From positions 1 through 5,856 of the forward strand of contig CANPWK010000068.1 of NCBI GenBank assembly GCA_947584105.1: a stretch of DNA of 5,856 nt, read 5' to 3'. Below the pieces are notes generated by a model. The model worked only from the letters and a program-made list of their open reading frames with translations, was not told the DNA's origin and searched no databases. The DNA is from an uncultured Bacilli bacterium (GTDB lineage: Bacteria; Bacillota_I; Bacilli_A; RF39; UBA660). The position numbers and the translations under genes are program-made. Position 1 is the stretch's first letter. Every line of letters begins with the position of its first letter. This document shows, in pieces, positions 5,828 to 5,856 of the stretch.

Positions 5828-5856
5828 ACAGTGTGATGAAAAGTTAGTAACAAATA

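Noticed and set aside
5801..5856. CRISPR array or insertion-sequence end at the right edge
   Set aside because: Only two 7-nt copies are visible, far shorter than CRISPR repeats, and there is no transposase, terminal inverted repeat or target duplication in view.

Overview
The window is a compact, very A+T-rich stretch of bacterial DNA with every gene on the + strand. Protein families (SufU, Pdp, short RpoZ, YihY/BrkB, a YmfF/YmfH-type M16 pair) and Shine-Dalgarno sites of the GGAGGTGAT type point to a low-G+C Firmicute. The base composition and small intergenic gaps suggest an uncultured, reduced-genome Bacilli or Tenericutes-like lineage. All six Trp codons I counted are TGG and no gene has an internal TGA, so the standard bacterial code (11) fits better than the mycoplasma code. 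The lineage is an inference; no rRNA or other taxonomic marker is present.

Layout. (1) Positions 2-169 hold the last 55 codons of a surface protein: a polar Asn/Asp/Lys-rich stretch, an IPDTL motif, a hydrophobic helix and a basic tail. A clear intrinsic terminator sits over its stop codon. (2) A strong sigma-A-like promoter, whose -35 box is built from the terminator's own 3' end, starts a transcription unit with sufU (Fe-S/sulfur-transfer protein) and pdp (pyrimidine-nucleoside phosphorylase), 9 nt apart. (3) After 75 nt with a possible promoter and a small hairpin come rpoZ (RNA polymerase omega) and a six-helix YihY/BrkB-family membrane protein, translationally coupled. (4) A 204-nt gap holds a potentially structured RNA segment, a textbook terminator and then an extended -10 promoter. 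(5) That promoter drives two M16-family genes joined as TAGATG. The first lacks the zinc motif but keeps the Arg/Tyr pair. The second has HFLEH but lacks Arg/Tyr, so together they look like one split heterodimeric protease. PGAP-style naming links this pair to EF-P 5-aminopentanol modification (YmfF/YmfH, also written YfmF/YfmH). (6) The last 58 nt contain only a short direct repeat and no recognisable gene start.

The genes cover housekeeping roles: sulfur/Fe-S metabolism, nucleoside salvage, transcription, the envelope, and protein processing possibly tied to translation. I see no defence system, mobile element, CRISPR array, tRNA or rRNA. The points most worth following up are the structured RNA before the second terminator, the split protease active site, the altered SufU motifs and the sortase-like tail of the first gene.
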